From NCBI GenBank assembly GCA_964030475.1, contig CAXIPT010000001.1, positions 25,759,852-25,823,851 of the forward strand: DNA of 64,000 nt, read 5' to 3'. The notes under the pieces were generated by a model. That model searched no databases and had not been told where the DNA came from. It saw nothing but the letters and a program-made list of their open reading frames with translations. This DNA comes from Tethya wilhelma. Taxonomy: Eukaryota; Porifera; Demospongiae; Tethyida; Tethyidae. The first letter of the stretch is position 1; the number at the start of each line of letters is the position of its first letter. The position numbers were made by a program, and so were the translations under genes. Positions 24,401 through 34,500 of the stretch are shown here, one piece after another.

Positions 24401-27069
24401 GTAGCTTCACTTGTGAATGTATGGCTGGATATACTGGGAATGGTAGAACTGAGTGTTCAGGTACTATTATGCATATGAATATTATTGCTATAGTATATAG
24501 TGGGTTTTTTGTTTGTTTTTTTTTTTTTATATCACTTTGTGGTTACCAATAGATATTGATGAGTGCACTATGGACTCAGTTGATTTGGTGTATCTGTTAT
24601 TTTAAATTTTGTATACAATTCCAGACATCAATGAGTGTTCCACTAACATGGATGACTGTGTCACTAGTCCTATTGCCTGCGCCCTCCTGTACTAACACTG
24701 ATGGTGGCTTCACTTGTACCTGTCCACCTGGTTTCACTGGAGATGGGAGAGTCAGTGGGAGTGGATGTGAAGGTTAGATGTGTTGTGGTAGATTAGTTGC
24801 TATTCATAAATTTTATTTACGCCTTATTAACCAACTATATGCACAAAAATAATAATTTAAAGTGGTGTATTTTTTTATACCATAATGCAGACATTGATGA
24901 GTGCACTATGAGAACTGCTGACTGTTTACAAGATGCCTCCTGTACTAACACTGCTGGTAGCTTCACTTGTACCTGTCCACCTGGTTTCACTGGAGATGGG
25001 AGAGTCAGTCCTGGGAGTGGATGTACAGGTATAATAGATGTTCAGATATATAGTTGTGAAAGAATTACTGTATACATAATCTATTCTCAAACCCCCCACT
25101 GGTTTTTATCTAGACGTCAATGAGTGTTCCACTAACATGGCTGACTGTGTCTCTACTGCCTCCTGTACTAACACTGATGGTAGCTTCACTTGTACCTGTG
25201 AAAATGGTTTCACTGGAGATGGGAGAGTCAGTGGGAGTGGATGTACAGGTATACATATTAACATACCTAGTTTGAGATGTTTCGTAATTTGACTAATAAA
25301 AAAAAATATCATTGGGGAGTTTATATTATAAATTATTTTATCAAATTTTAAGTGTTTAATGTTGCACATATACATGCATGGTGGTGTGTACCTATAAAAT
25401 AAATCTCAAATGCACTGATAGTCAAATCATCCATGGTATAATATATACTGGTTTGTACATATTGATGCACAAAGTAATGCTCTTTGTATTTCCTTTTGCT
25501 GCAGAAACCCCTATTCAACTGATGTTTCAAGGTAACCAACTAGTCAACAACAGTGAACTATTCCTAGGAGACGTTGGAGAACTCTCCACTGGCAGTGCTA
25601 TCTTCTGTACCACTGACAGACGGCCATGCTGTTCATCTCTTCCAAATCGTTTTGGCGAGTGGTACTATCCAAATGGATCGATAGTGTCTAATTCCCTTGT
25701 TGAAGAAAATTTCTATACAAGTAGAACAGATGATGGGAGTGTTCACTTGAACCGTAGGAACAATGCTTCATCTCCAACTGGAACATTCTGTTGCGAACTA
25801 CCTGAGAGCAATGACATGAACCACACACTCTGTGTAAATATTTGTAAGTATTTAATGATGTATAACTGGCTCCCAAATAATTATAATATTGTATAATTAT
25901 AGCACAAAATATTACCGGGATCGGATAAAATTTGGAAGACTGTCAAATAATCAAATTTCACGATTGTTGGTTAATTGTTTTGGCAGTTGAACATGTGTAG
26001 CAATAAGTGTATTCCATATGTGCTGCGCAAAAATGTCAGTCAGTTTAGTGGATTTAATATTACCAATCCTTACCGAAAGCGCTAATCCGCCAATATTAAA
26101 AATCTGCCGAATTTTGTGCTATGCAAATAAAATTAATTACTCAATAATTCATGGATGCATTTCACATGGTAAACAGTGCCCATTTCCATCACTTCATCTG
26201 GTAGCAGTACTGAAGGTGAACAGTATGAGCTGATGTGTGTATATTTGGGGGAACTGTCGCCACTGTTCCTTATGGTCGCTTTCCAATGATAACTCTTTTC
26301 CCAGTGGAACCAGGATTGTGACTGAGACCTCTGCCACTTCTACTCACATCAGTAGTCTACAGTTCAGTCCACTGCAACCATCACATCAAGGAGAGTACAC
26401 ATGCCAAGTAATATCAACTGCTGGAGCTCTAACAGTTTTAGCTAGCAGATCATTCCAAGTACGAGTGACTGACCCAACCCAAACTACCACTGATGATGAA
26501 CTACCAGTTACAACAGTCATTACTGATAATAGCTCAGGAACTGGTAGTTCTTCTGAAAGAGATGCTAACATCTTAGCAGTTGGAATTGGCATCGGATTTG
26601 GTCTGGTGATAGTTTTCCTGTCTCTGATCATCGTGGCCATCCTTGTATGTGTAGTCTGGAAACAAAGACAATCAGGCTATTATAGGCAAGCACTAAATTT
26701 GATTTATTTTGTGTATTAGGTATAATTATGTACATGCAATGAGCTATTTACAATGCCCCCACCCATGCACACTTTAGGACTAAAGCTAAAGACCCTCCTG
26801 AATTCACTTTGTTTGCTAACAGAGTCTATGTGGAAACATCATCAAAGGAATTGAAATCAGAATATGAAGATGTGAAGACTGGGAATGAGACCTATGAGGA
26901 GATACGTCCAACCACTACGAACTTTGACCTCTCCCCCAATGTCTCCTATGGTCCAGTACAGCATGGTGCCACGCCCACTGCCACCTATGAGTCCATCCCC
27001 CCAGTAGTGGCGGCTACACCAGCTGCTCCCAATGGAGGAGGGGGTGGGGAATATGAGGTTACGATGTAA
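14493..27069 (+). CDS. Receptor C: CC-Ig / EGF array / CC-Ig / Ig / TM / tyrosine-motif tail, with two frameshifts
   Basis: Exons: 14493-14583 (signal peptide), 14673-15050 (CC-Ig), 15168-15308 (G-I-Q-C EGF), 23717-23854, 24079-24213, 24329-24460, 24625-24772, 24891-25028, 25114-25248 (EGFs), 25505-25843 (CC-Ig), 26177-26685 (Ig + TM), 26778-27069 (tail). Two exons are one base too long: 24625-24772 is 148 nt where sister EGF exons are multiples of three, and 26177-26685 is 509 nt (2 mod 3) where sisters A and B are 1 mod 3. Both shifts break the frame inside the domain. The TM exon needs a GC donor (26686-26687). An 8.4-kb intron holds ankyrin exons and repeats, so joining the 14.5-15.3 kb and 23.7-27.1 kb blocks into one gene is inference from gene A's domain order. 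The tail keeps YEDV-x6-YEEI, VSYGPV, ATYESI and YEVT; the first YGPV has become YVET. Possibly a pseudogene, or an assembly with indel errors. Confidence 0.65.
15353..15448. repeat. (GT)n microsatellite ending in a one-base gap
   Basis: About 95 bases of GT repeat, then a single unknown base at 15448. The lone N probably marks a contig join of uncertain length. Confidence 0.95.
15452..16525. mobile_element. Composite MITE-like palindromic element, copy 1
   Basis: Arms 15452-15640 and 15783-15975 are inverted repeats: GGAATGGGCAGTGCGGTAAA against TTTACCGCACTGC..CCCATTCC, and TTCGGCACATGACTACTTCA against TGAAGTAGTCATGTGCCGAA. The following 16001-16525 ends in CCCATTCCTACTATACGTAC, the terminus seen at both ends of the 46405-47607 copy. 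No transposase frame. Confidence 0.7.
16256..16291. repeat. (GGAA)n tetranucleotide repeat
   Basis: About nine GGAA units inside the composite element; a shorter run sits at the equivalent place near 47354-47374. Confidence 0.9.
16522..16560. repeat. Strong hairpin adjoining MITE terminus
   Basis: ACAAGGAGTGGG is followed within about 14 bases by its complement CCCACTCCTTGT around a GCTCGCTTCGCTCG loop. It abuts the element end at 16520; no RNA gene signature seen. Confidence 0.6.
16561..18535. other. Intronic/intergenic stretch without recognised genes
   Basis: AT-rich with scattered simple repeats, including the GGGGGTCC array below. I find no exon with consistent splice sites and no RNA gene. 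Confidence 0.4.
17535..17695. repeat. Degenerate array of TTTGGACC..GGGGGTCC palindromes
   Basis: Five occurrences of GGGGGTCC(A/C)A or its complement in about 160 bp (near 17540, 17601, 17632, 17661 and 17683), several preceded by GGACC so that each unit is close to a palindrome. Confidence 0.6.
18536..22304 (+). CDS. Ankyrin-repeat exon array (five exons, one repeat each; gene fragment)
   Basis: Exons 18536-18634, 19135-19236, 20495-20593, 21220-21324 and 22203-22304 each encode one ankyrin repeat (33, 34, 33, 35, 34 residues). Each has the pattern (N/D)G.TAL...A...(D)(V/I)...LL...NAD(V/I/T)N followed by a GTGAG donor. All are phase 0 at both ends, so they can be multiplied or skipped without breaking frame, and they do not fit the phase-1 exons of receptor C around them. 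No start codon, first exon, or terminal exon is evident, so this is either an internal part of an unrecognised gene nested in receptor C's intron or a relic. The role of such repeats is protein binding; nothing more specific can be said. Confidence 0.7.
19938..20342. mobile_element. MITE-like element with GGCC..TTTACACA termini
   Basis: The left end reads AGGCCTCGATCGTTTACACA and the right end is its approximate inverse (GTGTACGTAAATGGGGCCTT). Interior arms (AGCGTTTTTT and AAAAACGCATTT) are also complementary. About 400 bp, no coding frame. Confidence 0.65.
20655..20990. repeat. GATCGGGAAATTTTC palindromic repeat
   Basis: GATCGGGAAATTTTCAT near 20657 is answered by AATTTTCCCGATCTAC near 20855, and a related ACGAAAATTTCCCACTATAC end lies near 20962. 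Same dispersed family as 11560 and 29440. Confidence 0.55.
21677..22012. mobile_element. Tc1/mariner-pogo-like MITE
   Basis: The left end CAGTAGAACCTCTGTTATC is typical of pogo/Tigger-type termini. The right end has GGATAACCAAGTTTCTATTG, its approximate inverse. Both ends carry nearby CCGGATAAGCGA/TCCGGATAA subterminal motifs. No transposase frame. Confidence 0.65.
22315..23600. mobile_element. Composite MITE-like palindromic element, copy 2
   Basis: Begins with the same TACGTACGGTAGTACGTATA terminus as the 46405 copy. Contains an internal GAGAGCGCTAGTGGGAAGCC-type duplication (near 22506 and 22745). Ends in the palindrome arms 23215-23283 and 23513-23590, with the TTCGGCACATGACTACTTCA core. 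No coding frame. Confidence 0.65.
24553..24578 (+). pseudogene. Decayed EGF exon start
   Basis: An acceptor-like TAG is followed by ATATTGATGAGTGCACTATG, the exact opening of cbEGF exons here (compare 24891), but the homology ends after about 25 bases. It looks like a relic of an EGF exon in receptor C. Confidence 0.5.
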
Positions 27070-27997
27070 ATACCTATATTTATTATGTATCCACTGAATG
27101 CAGGGACTTGTGACATGTGAGATCATTAATTTTTGAAAGAATTAAATATTACACACTATAATAAAATTTGATTTTACAGACACACAACACTGCATACTTA
27201 GATTATTTTGTGTTAATAGCTATCCATTGTAGATTGTGGATTTGTGTGTAAAACAAACTGTTACTAATGGTAAGTGTTGTGGTGCTATTAATTTTGTCAG
27301 TCGTGTGGCTATTCACTTTCTATAATGAGGCTCATGCACTTTGCAATTGGTGCTTCCTCAGATCTCACGTGTAGCTACATATATAGTCTAGCTACTTTTA
27401 AATGCATGGGTACTTCTTTGCAAGTCAAGACAAATAATGCATCTTAGCTAACTTAAGTGACCTGCGACAAAGCTCATGGATCACTTCAAGATTTTTTTTG
27501 AGAGCTGTATATCCCACAGGCACCAGGCTGTTCATTGAGTGCATGGGCTAGCTAGTTGCAGTTCTTGGCCACCATGCATGAGGAAACCATTCATTTACAG
27601 GAAGACCATATTATAGTCTAGATCATGAGCAGGTCTTCATTAATTTGCATGCACACAAATCAGTATTAGATGCTGAGTAAAATTAAGCTACATGTTCCAC
27701 TACACAGCTCGATCGAGGTCCAGTAAAACAGATAGACCTCTGACCCCATGCACCTAGACGTAGGTGCGGCCAAGTGTCCGAGGCTATGCCTGGTCAGCAT
27801 TTCTTCTGGAGAGAGGCCGCCCAGGGTGTCATTGAATTGAGTCCTGACTCAGACTTGGAGAGAAGATTGGTTTTACTGATTTTATTTCCGTGAACAGATT
27901 ATAATCTACCATAGATACATTGCTACAGTGATGTCACCTAGATCTAGACATGCGCAGTGTACCATTTTGTGACTCAACTATATACCATAAAGTTGAT
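27070..27997. other. Spacer between receptors C and E
   Basis: 3' flank of receptor C and upstream region of receptor E. No recognisable exon, RNA gene or repeat family member. Confidence 0.4.
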
Positions 27998-30900
27998 ATG
28001 AATCATCTCCAATCCTTCCTTCTGTTGCTGCTCTACATCTTTGTCTCATTTCAACTAGATGTCTGTAAAGGACAAGGTAAATAATGCCATGCAAAGGTTG
28101 ATGAATAATTATTATGTATATGGGGGCTGAGCATTAATTAATTTTAATGGGAAGTATACGTTTCATCTGTTACCCAGTCAGTACCACTCTCAATTGCTTT
28201 CATTTCAGACATAAATGAGTGTGTTCTAGGAACTGCTGACTGTGTCTCTACTGCCTCCTGTACTAACACTGATGGTAGCTTCACTTGTACATGTCCACCT
28301 GGTTTTACTGGAGATGGGAGAGTCAGTCCTGGGAGTGGATGTACGAGTGAGTGGCCTGGGCATAATGATTATTAATTGTTCACAGCCATTGACGTTGACC
28401 CAACAATCATGACAGACATTGACGAGTGTAATCAAGCAGGATCTCCTTGTGGTGCTAATGCTGACTGTACAAACACTGATGGTAGCTTCATGTGTACCTG
28501 TCCACCTGGTTTCACTGGAGATGGAACAACTGCATGTTCAGGTAATAGATATCCTACAAAGAAACATTAATTTGCACTTCCACCATTTGCTCTGCCATGA
28601 GTGCATCAAGATTTTCCATGAGTGAAAGGTCAAAGCAAAAGTCCCACAAGCTGGGTATACTACTCAGCTGTGCCAGCATACAAATTAAGTTAGGAATGTC
28701 AAGGAGCTAGGTGTTTATTATGATGGTCCTTTTTTACCTTTTTTTCTTGTTTTTTTTCTCTTTCAGACATCATTGAGTGTTCTAATAGTATAGATGACTG
28801 TGATGGTAATGCTAACTGTATGAATACTTCCGGTATCTTCACTTGTGTGTGCAGACATGGTTTCACTGGAGGTGGGAGACTCGATGGGAGTGGATGTACA
28901 GGTACCACTTAAGTTATCTAATAATTAATAGTTAATACATGAATGATTTTTCATTAGTAATATTAATAATTATAATTATGGCAAGTCATTTTAACTTGCA
29001 GACATTGATGAGTGCTCACAGAACCCCTGTAGAGGTGGCTATAGCTGTTTGAATACACTTGGAAACTTCGTGTGTAATGGTATGTAGTGTGGTATGTTTA
29101 CTAATGATGTAATGTACCTAATGGCTTATTGCTGTTGATTTCAGACATCAATGAATGTGCCACTGACATTGATGACTGTGTCTCTACTGCCTCCTGTACT
29201 AACACTCCTGGTAGCTTCACTTGTACCTGTCCACATGGTTATGATGGAGATGGGAGAATACCGAGGCTTCCTAATGGAATTGGATGCATAGGTAATTTTG
29301 TTTGTCCACACCCAGTCCAAATAACAAACTTGATTTGTAGTATAATAATTATGTTCAATGTGTATCTGTAGTATACGGCAACAGTTAGTTTTCACAAATT
29401 GTGTTCTTCCAAGAATTTTAGATGGTGGTAATTTTCAACTACAACCACAGTGTACCGTATCTAGCGGGAAAGTTTCGAGGGGTTTAGCTTTTGCGGAAGT
29501 CTCTCATCAAACATTTTTGTGTTTTAACTTTCACGGATAAGTTGCATGAAGACCGTACGTATAATACATTATGGAGAATTTCGCGGAAAAAACTTTGTGC
29601 GGATGGATATTGTGATCCGCAAAACCATGAAAGTTAAACCTCGCAAAACTTCTTGCTATACAGAATATTATTTTCAGATAATACTTCACACACACACACA
29701 CACATCATTTTTGCATACTAATTAACTCTTGAGTCAAGCCAGAGTTAGTCACACACTTGATCTCAGACCCTATCACTAAAATAATCGTATTTATTCTGCA
29801 GAAAGTCCAGTTCAGATGATGTTTCAAAATTACACACTATCTAACAACAGTGAACTACTGCTAGGAAAGGTTGGAGATGCTTATTTGGGGAACGCTGTAG
29901 TCTGTACCACAAACAGACGACCATGTTGTTCTTCTCCTTCAAATCGTTTTGGAGAGTGGTACTACCCTAATGGAGTGATAGTACCAAATAATGCTGCTGG
30001 TGAAGATTTCTACAGAGGCAGAGGAGATGATGGGAGTGTTCGTTTGAGTCGTAGGAACAATGCTCAGTCTCCAACTGGACCATTTTGTTGTGAACTACCT
30101 GACAGCAGTGGAAGAAATCACACACTCTGTGTGAATCTAGGTATGAGTTTTGTGTGATCCATACTATGGATATACTTGGGCTGTACATTTCCCCTCTCAA
30201 ATCTTGCAGTGCTCATTATCCTCACTGAATCTGCCAACAATACAGAGGGACAAAACTACGAACTGACCTGTAGCTACTCTGGTCCTGACTCATCCTCCTT
30301 CTCCTGGACTGCCCCTGACAATAACCCTCTTCCCAGTGATACCATGGTGTCTGTGTCTTCTAGTCGCTCAACTTACACCAGCACTTTGAATTTTAACCCC
30401 TTACATCCATCACATCAAGGGACCTACACATGTACAGTATCAGCTTCAGGAATGGTTCTAGCCACTAGGTCATTTACAGTCACTGTTGTACCGCTACCTA
30501 CCACTCCTGATCAACGACCATCAGATGGCCCAACCACCTCTGTTAGTGGTAGCCCAGCACCTGGAAGAGGTGTTCGTGGGTTAGCTATTTCACTTGGTCT
30601 CAGTTTGACTCTTCTTGTTACAATCTTGTCGGCGATTGTGATTGTCGGTGTGATTTTATGGCTGGTCCACTGGAAACAGCAATTAGCAGCAGAAAAGTAA
30701 GTTTAAACATCTGCTGTAGCCCACTGGATAATATATAATGTATCATAACTGTTTGTAGAAAGATATGCATGCATTCATGTTAATTATCATGCATGGATGA
30801 ACATAATCTACATGCATAAACATGTACAAGTATTAAAATTTTCTTCTTTGTTGTAGGAGTAAAGTTGAAGACCCTCCTGAATTCTCCTTATCTGCTAATA

Positions 30901-31112
30901 GAGCTTATAGTCCAGAGAATACATCATCAAAGGAACTGGAATCACAGAATGTGGACGATGTTAAGACTGGGAATGAGACCTATGAGGAGATACTGTCAAC
31001 TGACGACAGTGCCACACCCACTGCCATATACGAGACCATCCCCCCAGTCCCAGTGGTTGCTACACCACCAGCTGCTCCTAGTGATGGAGGAGATGGGGAA
31101 TACGATCTATGA
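27998..31112 (+). CDS. Receptor E: EGF array / CC-Ig / Ig / TM / shortened tyrosine-motif tail
   Basis: Nine exons: 27998-28076 (signal peptide, ends CKGQ), 28209-28346, 28386-28541, 28767-28901 (EGFs), 29002-29079 (half-EGF), 29145-29291 (EGF), 29802-30140 (CC-Ig), 30210-30696 (Ig + stalk + TM), 30857-31112 (tail). They sum to 1815 nt, 604 residues, intact. It lacks the N-terminal CC-Ig of A, B and C. Its TM sequence ([15 protein letters not shown]) differs from the nearly identical TMs of A and B. The tail has lost both YGPV sites (one is YSPE) and the first Tyr of the ITAM-like pair (YEDV is NVDDV), keeping YEEI, AIYETI and a C-terminal YDL. This suggests changed signalling relative to A and B. 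Confidence 0.85.
29440..29685. repeat. GCGGGAAA / TTTCGCGGA palindromic repeat in receptor E intron
   Basis: GTACCGTATCTAGCGGGAAAG on the left; TCGCAAAACTTCTTGCTATAC on the right. Interior copies of TTTCGCGGAAAA and CCGCAAAA give a partly palindromic unit of the 11560/20655/53390 family. Confidence 0.45.
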
Positions 31113-31526
31113 AACACTCAGGTTTATTGTGACTGCATGCTTTACATGTGTTTTTTAACAAACTAATCAACTCAATTTAAAGACTTGCTCTCTTGATTTT
31201 TATCTAATGTAATAATTATTATTACATACTCACAGTTATTCTTTTATAGCTCTGAAACACATTGTTATTGGTTAAGCTTGTCTCACATGACTCACATAAG
31301 TGTAATTAATAACAATGTGTGTGTATCAGTTTGTAGCCAGAAGTCTGCACAGTGATAGTGAATCTGATATGTGGTCTAAGAATTACTATGAGGGTTTGTA
31401 TGGGATTTCCAAATCAGTCATGGTATGGTTTTGAAACCAGCTGCTGCATTATAATTGATTTCGGTATCATGGTTTTGTGGCAGAATGTGTGGTTTGTATA
31501 GTTTGTAAGGGCCAACTTTGGGTTTG
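31113..31526. other. 3' flank of receptor E up to a one-base gap
   Basis: AT-rich downstream sequence of receptor E, ending at the unknown base 31527. Beyond it gene F begins abruptly inside an Ig exon, so continuity is doubtful. No coding signal. Confidence 0.5.
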
Positions 31527-31527
31527 N

Positions 31528-34500
31528 GGGGGTGGTTGCTAGATTGACAAGGGTTGCCACACATGACAGATTGTACTGTTGACCAGCAACACCCATTCCA
31601 GGAGAAGTGATGGTGACTGAGAGAGAGGCTACGAACAACAAGACATTTGTATGATACTTGATCTACCTTAGTATATATAAGTTATCCCTTTGGCATACCA
31701 ACTGTGAGACTGTATGTTCCTGACATTGGATCACTATCAGTGAGATATTGAGATGATGAACTGACAGTAGCTGTACAGGTGTAGTCTCCAGAGTCACTTG
31801 AGTTGAAGGTGGCTGTACTGGTGTGCATCAGTGTAGTACCATCCCTTGTAGCAACAGAGGTGGCAGTGAATCCATTTGGTCCACTCCACACTGTGTTCAC
31901 TGTTATAGTGTCCACTGCTGAACTGAGTACAACAGTACAAGTCAGAGTGAGAGAGGAGCCAGTGAAGATGGTTCCACTGGTAGAGGGGGTTACAGTCACA
32001 GAAGAGGGAGGGGGAACTAAATAAAGGTCGGAGTATTGTTAAAAAATATCAACCTGGACTGTAGAATTGGACATTTGAAAAGCGTACTTTGCAGAGTCAG
32101 ATCCTGAGTGCTACTCCCATTCATGATAATTTGACTTAGTAAGGTAGAACTAACAGTGACATCACATCTGTACTGTCCAGCATCAGAGAGACTGAGAGAA
32201 GAGAAGGAGAGAGTTGATTGTGTTTGACCTGAGATCACAGTGTTGTCCTTAAACCACTGGTAGGTCATGGTGGGGTTAGGTAGGTTAGCTCCATTGACAC
32301 TAACTGTACAGGTCAGTGTGTGTTGATCACCAACAGCAGGACTGGCCAAAGAGGGGGTGAGGGAGACACTGACTGTCACTGTATGATATATTGAAGGAAG
32401 AGTACATAAGTGACAGTAAAACTACATGTCAGTGCAGTCCTTACCTAGACTGACACAGACTCTGTGTTTCACAAGACTGTTATCAGGTAGTATACAACAG
32501 AATGATCCAGTTGGAGATTGAGTGTTGCTCAAACGGTTCAACCATACAGTACCTTTTTGCATGCTAGCTCTGGAAAAACTACCATCATTTTCAGGCACCT
32601 GTGTTCCATTGGGATAGAACCACCGATTTGTTTCCATACAACATCGAGTTAATTCAGTTGTACAGAAGATAGCACTGCCAGTGGAAGTAGTTCCAATATC
32701 ATTCAGTGGTAGTACACTGTTGTTGGGGTAGGAGACACCTCGGAATATCAGCTGAACTGTAACTGGACAGAAAAAAAAAAGAAAATTACCTGGTATGCAG
32801 TTGTGCCTAACAATTTTTCCCATACTACATACAAGTCTTACTGGACAAATGTTGTTCTCTTGATGCAGTAACTGGTATTGAATCAGCTGAGCTAACAGTA
32901 ACTGTACAATTGTACAGCCCTTGATCACTGCCACAGAGTGAAGTAATTCTAACTGCTGTAACAGTTTCTGATTCCATAATCTTGACATGACCACTGTCAT
33001 CAGAATCTGATACCAGATCAGAGCCATCCTTAGTCCATGAGGTAATAATAGTTATTGGTATGTCCAGCACTGACTTGTTCAATTCATATGCACAAGTCAT
33101 TGTGAGGGCATCTCCAACAAAGTACGGGCCACCCTCAGGAGATAGTTTGATGGAGAGAGAGGGTGGGGGGACTGATATTATAGAATAGAAGAAATATTAT
33201 TACAGAAGTTTATTTGGTTACCGTATTACCTAACCTTGGACTGCAACTATAATTGACTCCATGTTACACACATTCACTCCAGCAGCTGGAATAACAAGCA
33301 TAGTATTACAGGTGTATTTTCCTCCATGGCCAGTCCGTAGCGGGCTAAGACTGAGAGTGGCAGTTGTCATCTCCTCTGCACCAATCAGTTCACCATTGGG
33401 TCCTTTCCATGTTACTGAGGGAGGCAAAATGAGGTTCTCTGCTACAGTGACTGTACATGTCAGTTCGAGATTATCTCCAGCAGTTGAGGTAACAACACCA
33501 TTACTACCAGGAGAGATAGCAACAATGGGAGGAGGAGGGGCTGGAAGAGAACATAAAATGTCAAAATTTTTGGAACTAAAGCAATGTTCATTCTTACTTT
33601 CAACAAAAACGGACATTTCAAAGCTACTTGTATCACTCTCAACAACCAAGTCAAGAGTGGCCAGACTAGCAGTAGCCTCACATCTGAAGGTGGTGTTATC
33701 CTGTGTACTCAATGGAGCCAGAGTGAGGATACTAGTGAATGTGTTCCCTGACTGAGATACTGGAGAGATGGAGACTCGACTGGTGGAGTTTAATAGTTGT
33801 GTTTCTGATCTGAACCAAGTCACTTCCATCATTACATCAGTATTGACATCTTCACTCAGTATCATAGCACAGTCCAGAGACACAGCTGTAGTACCAGCAT
33901 ACAGTGGAGTACCAGTGGGGAGGACTGACACTGTCACACTGGGAGAAGGGACTGACATGAAAACAATTGACAAAGCAGTTAGGCCAATATAAATCAGGGG
34001 CAGTTTATATGCATCAAGCATTGATGTCAGGTATCACCTCTACATCCAGTCCCAGGACTGACTCTCCCATCTCCAGTGAAACCATCTCTACACATACAAG
34101 TGAAGTTACCAACAGTGTTAGCACATGTGGCACCATCCACACATATAGCAGTTCCCTTGATGCACTCATCAATGTCTGAAAGAGAAGACAAGAAAAAAAA
34201 TTTAACACTCTTACTCTTTGCTCCCAACTCCAGTGTATCTCTAGCTACAGCTAAATGTGCAACAGAGCACCCATTCACATAATTGTATACAAACCTACCA
34301 CTACAGTTAAAGCCTCCCATTGTATTAACACACTCATAGCCACTGTTACATCTGTCTGGGTTTGTGGAGCACTCATTGATGTCTGTATAGTGAAAATACA
34401 CCAATATGGAATGACATAATGTGCATAATTTCACATACTGTTTTACAGACCAATCTTCCTGGCATTTTCATACCTGTACAGGTTAGCCCATCTCCAGTGA

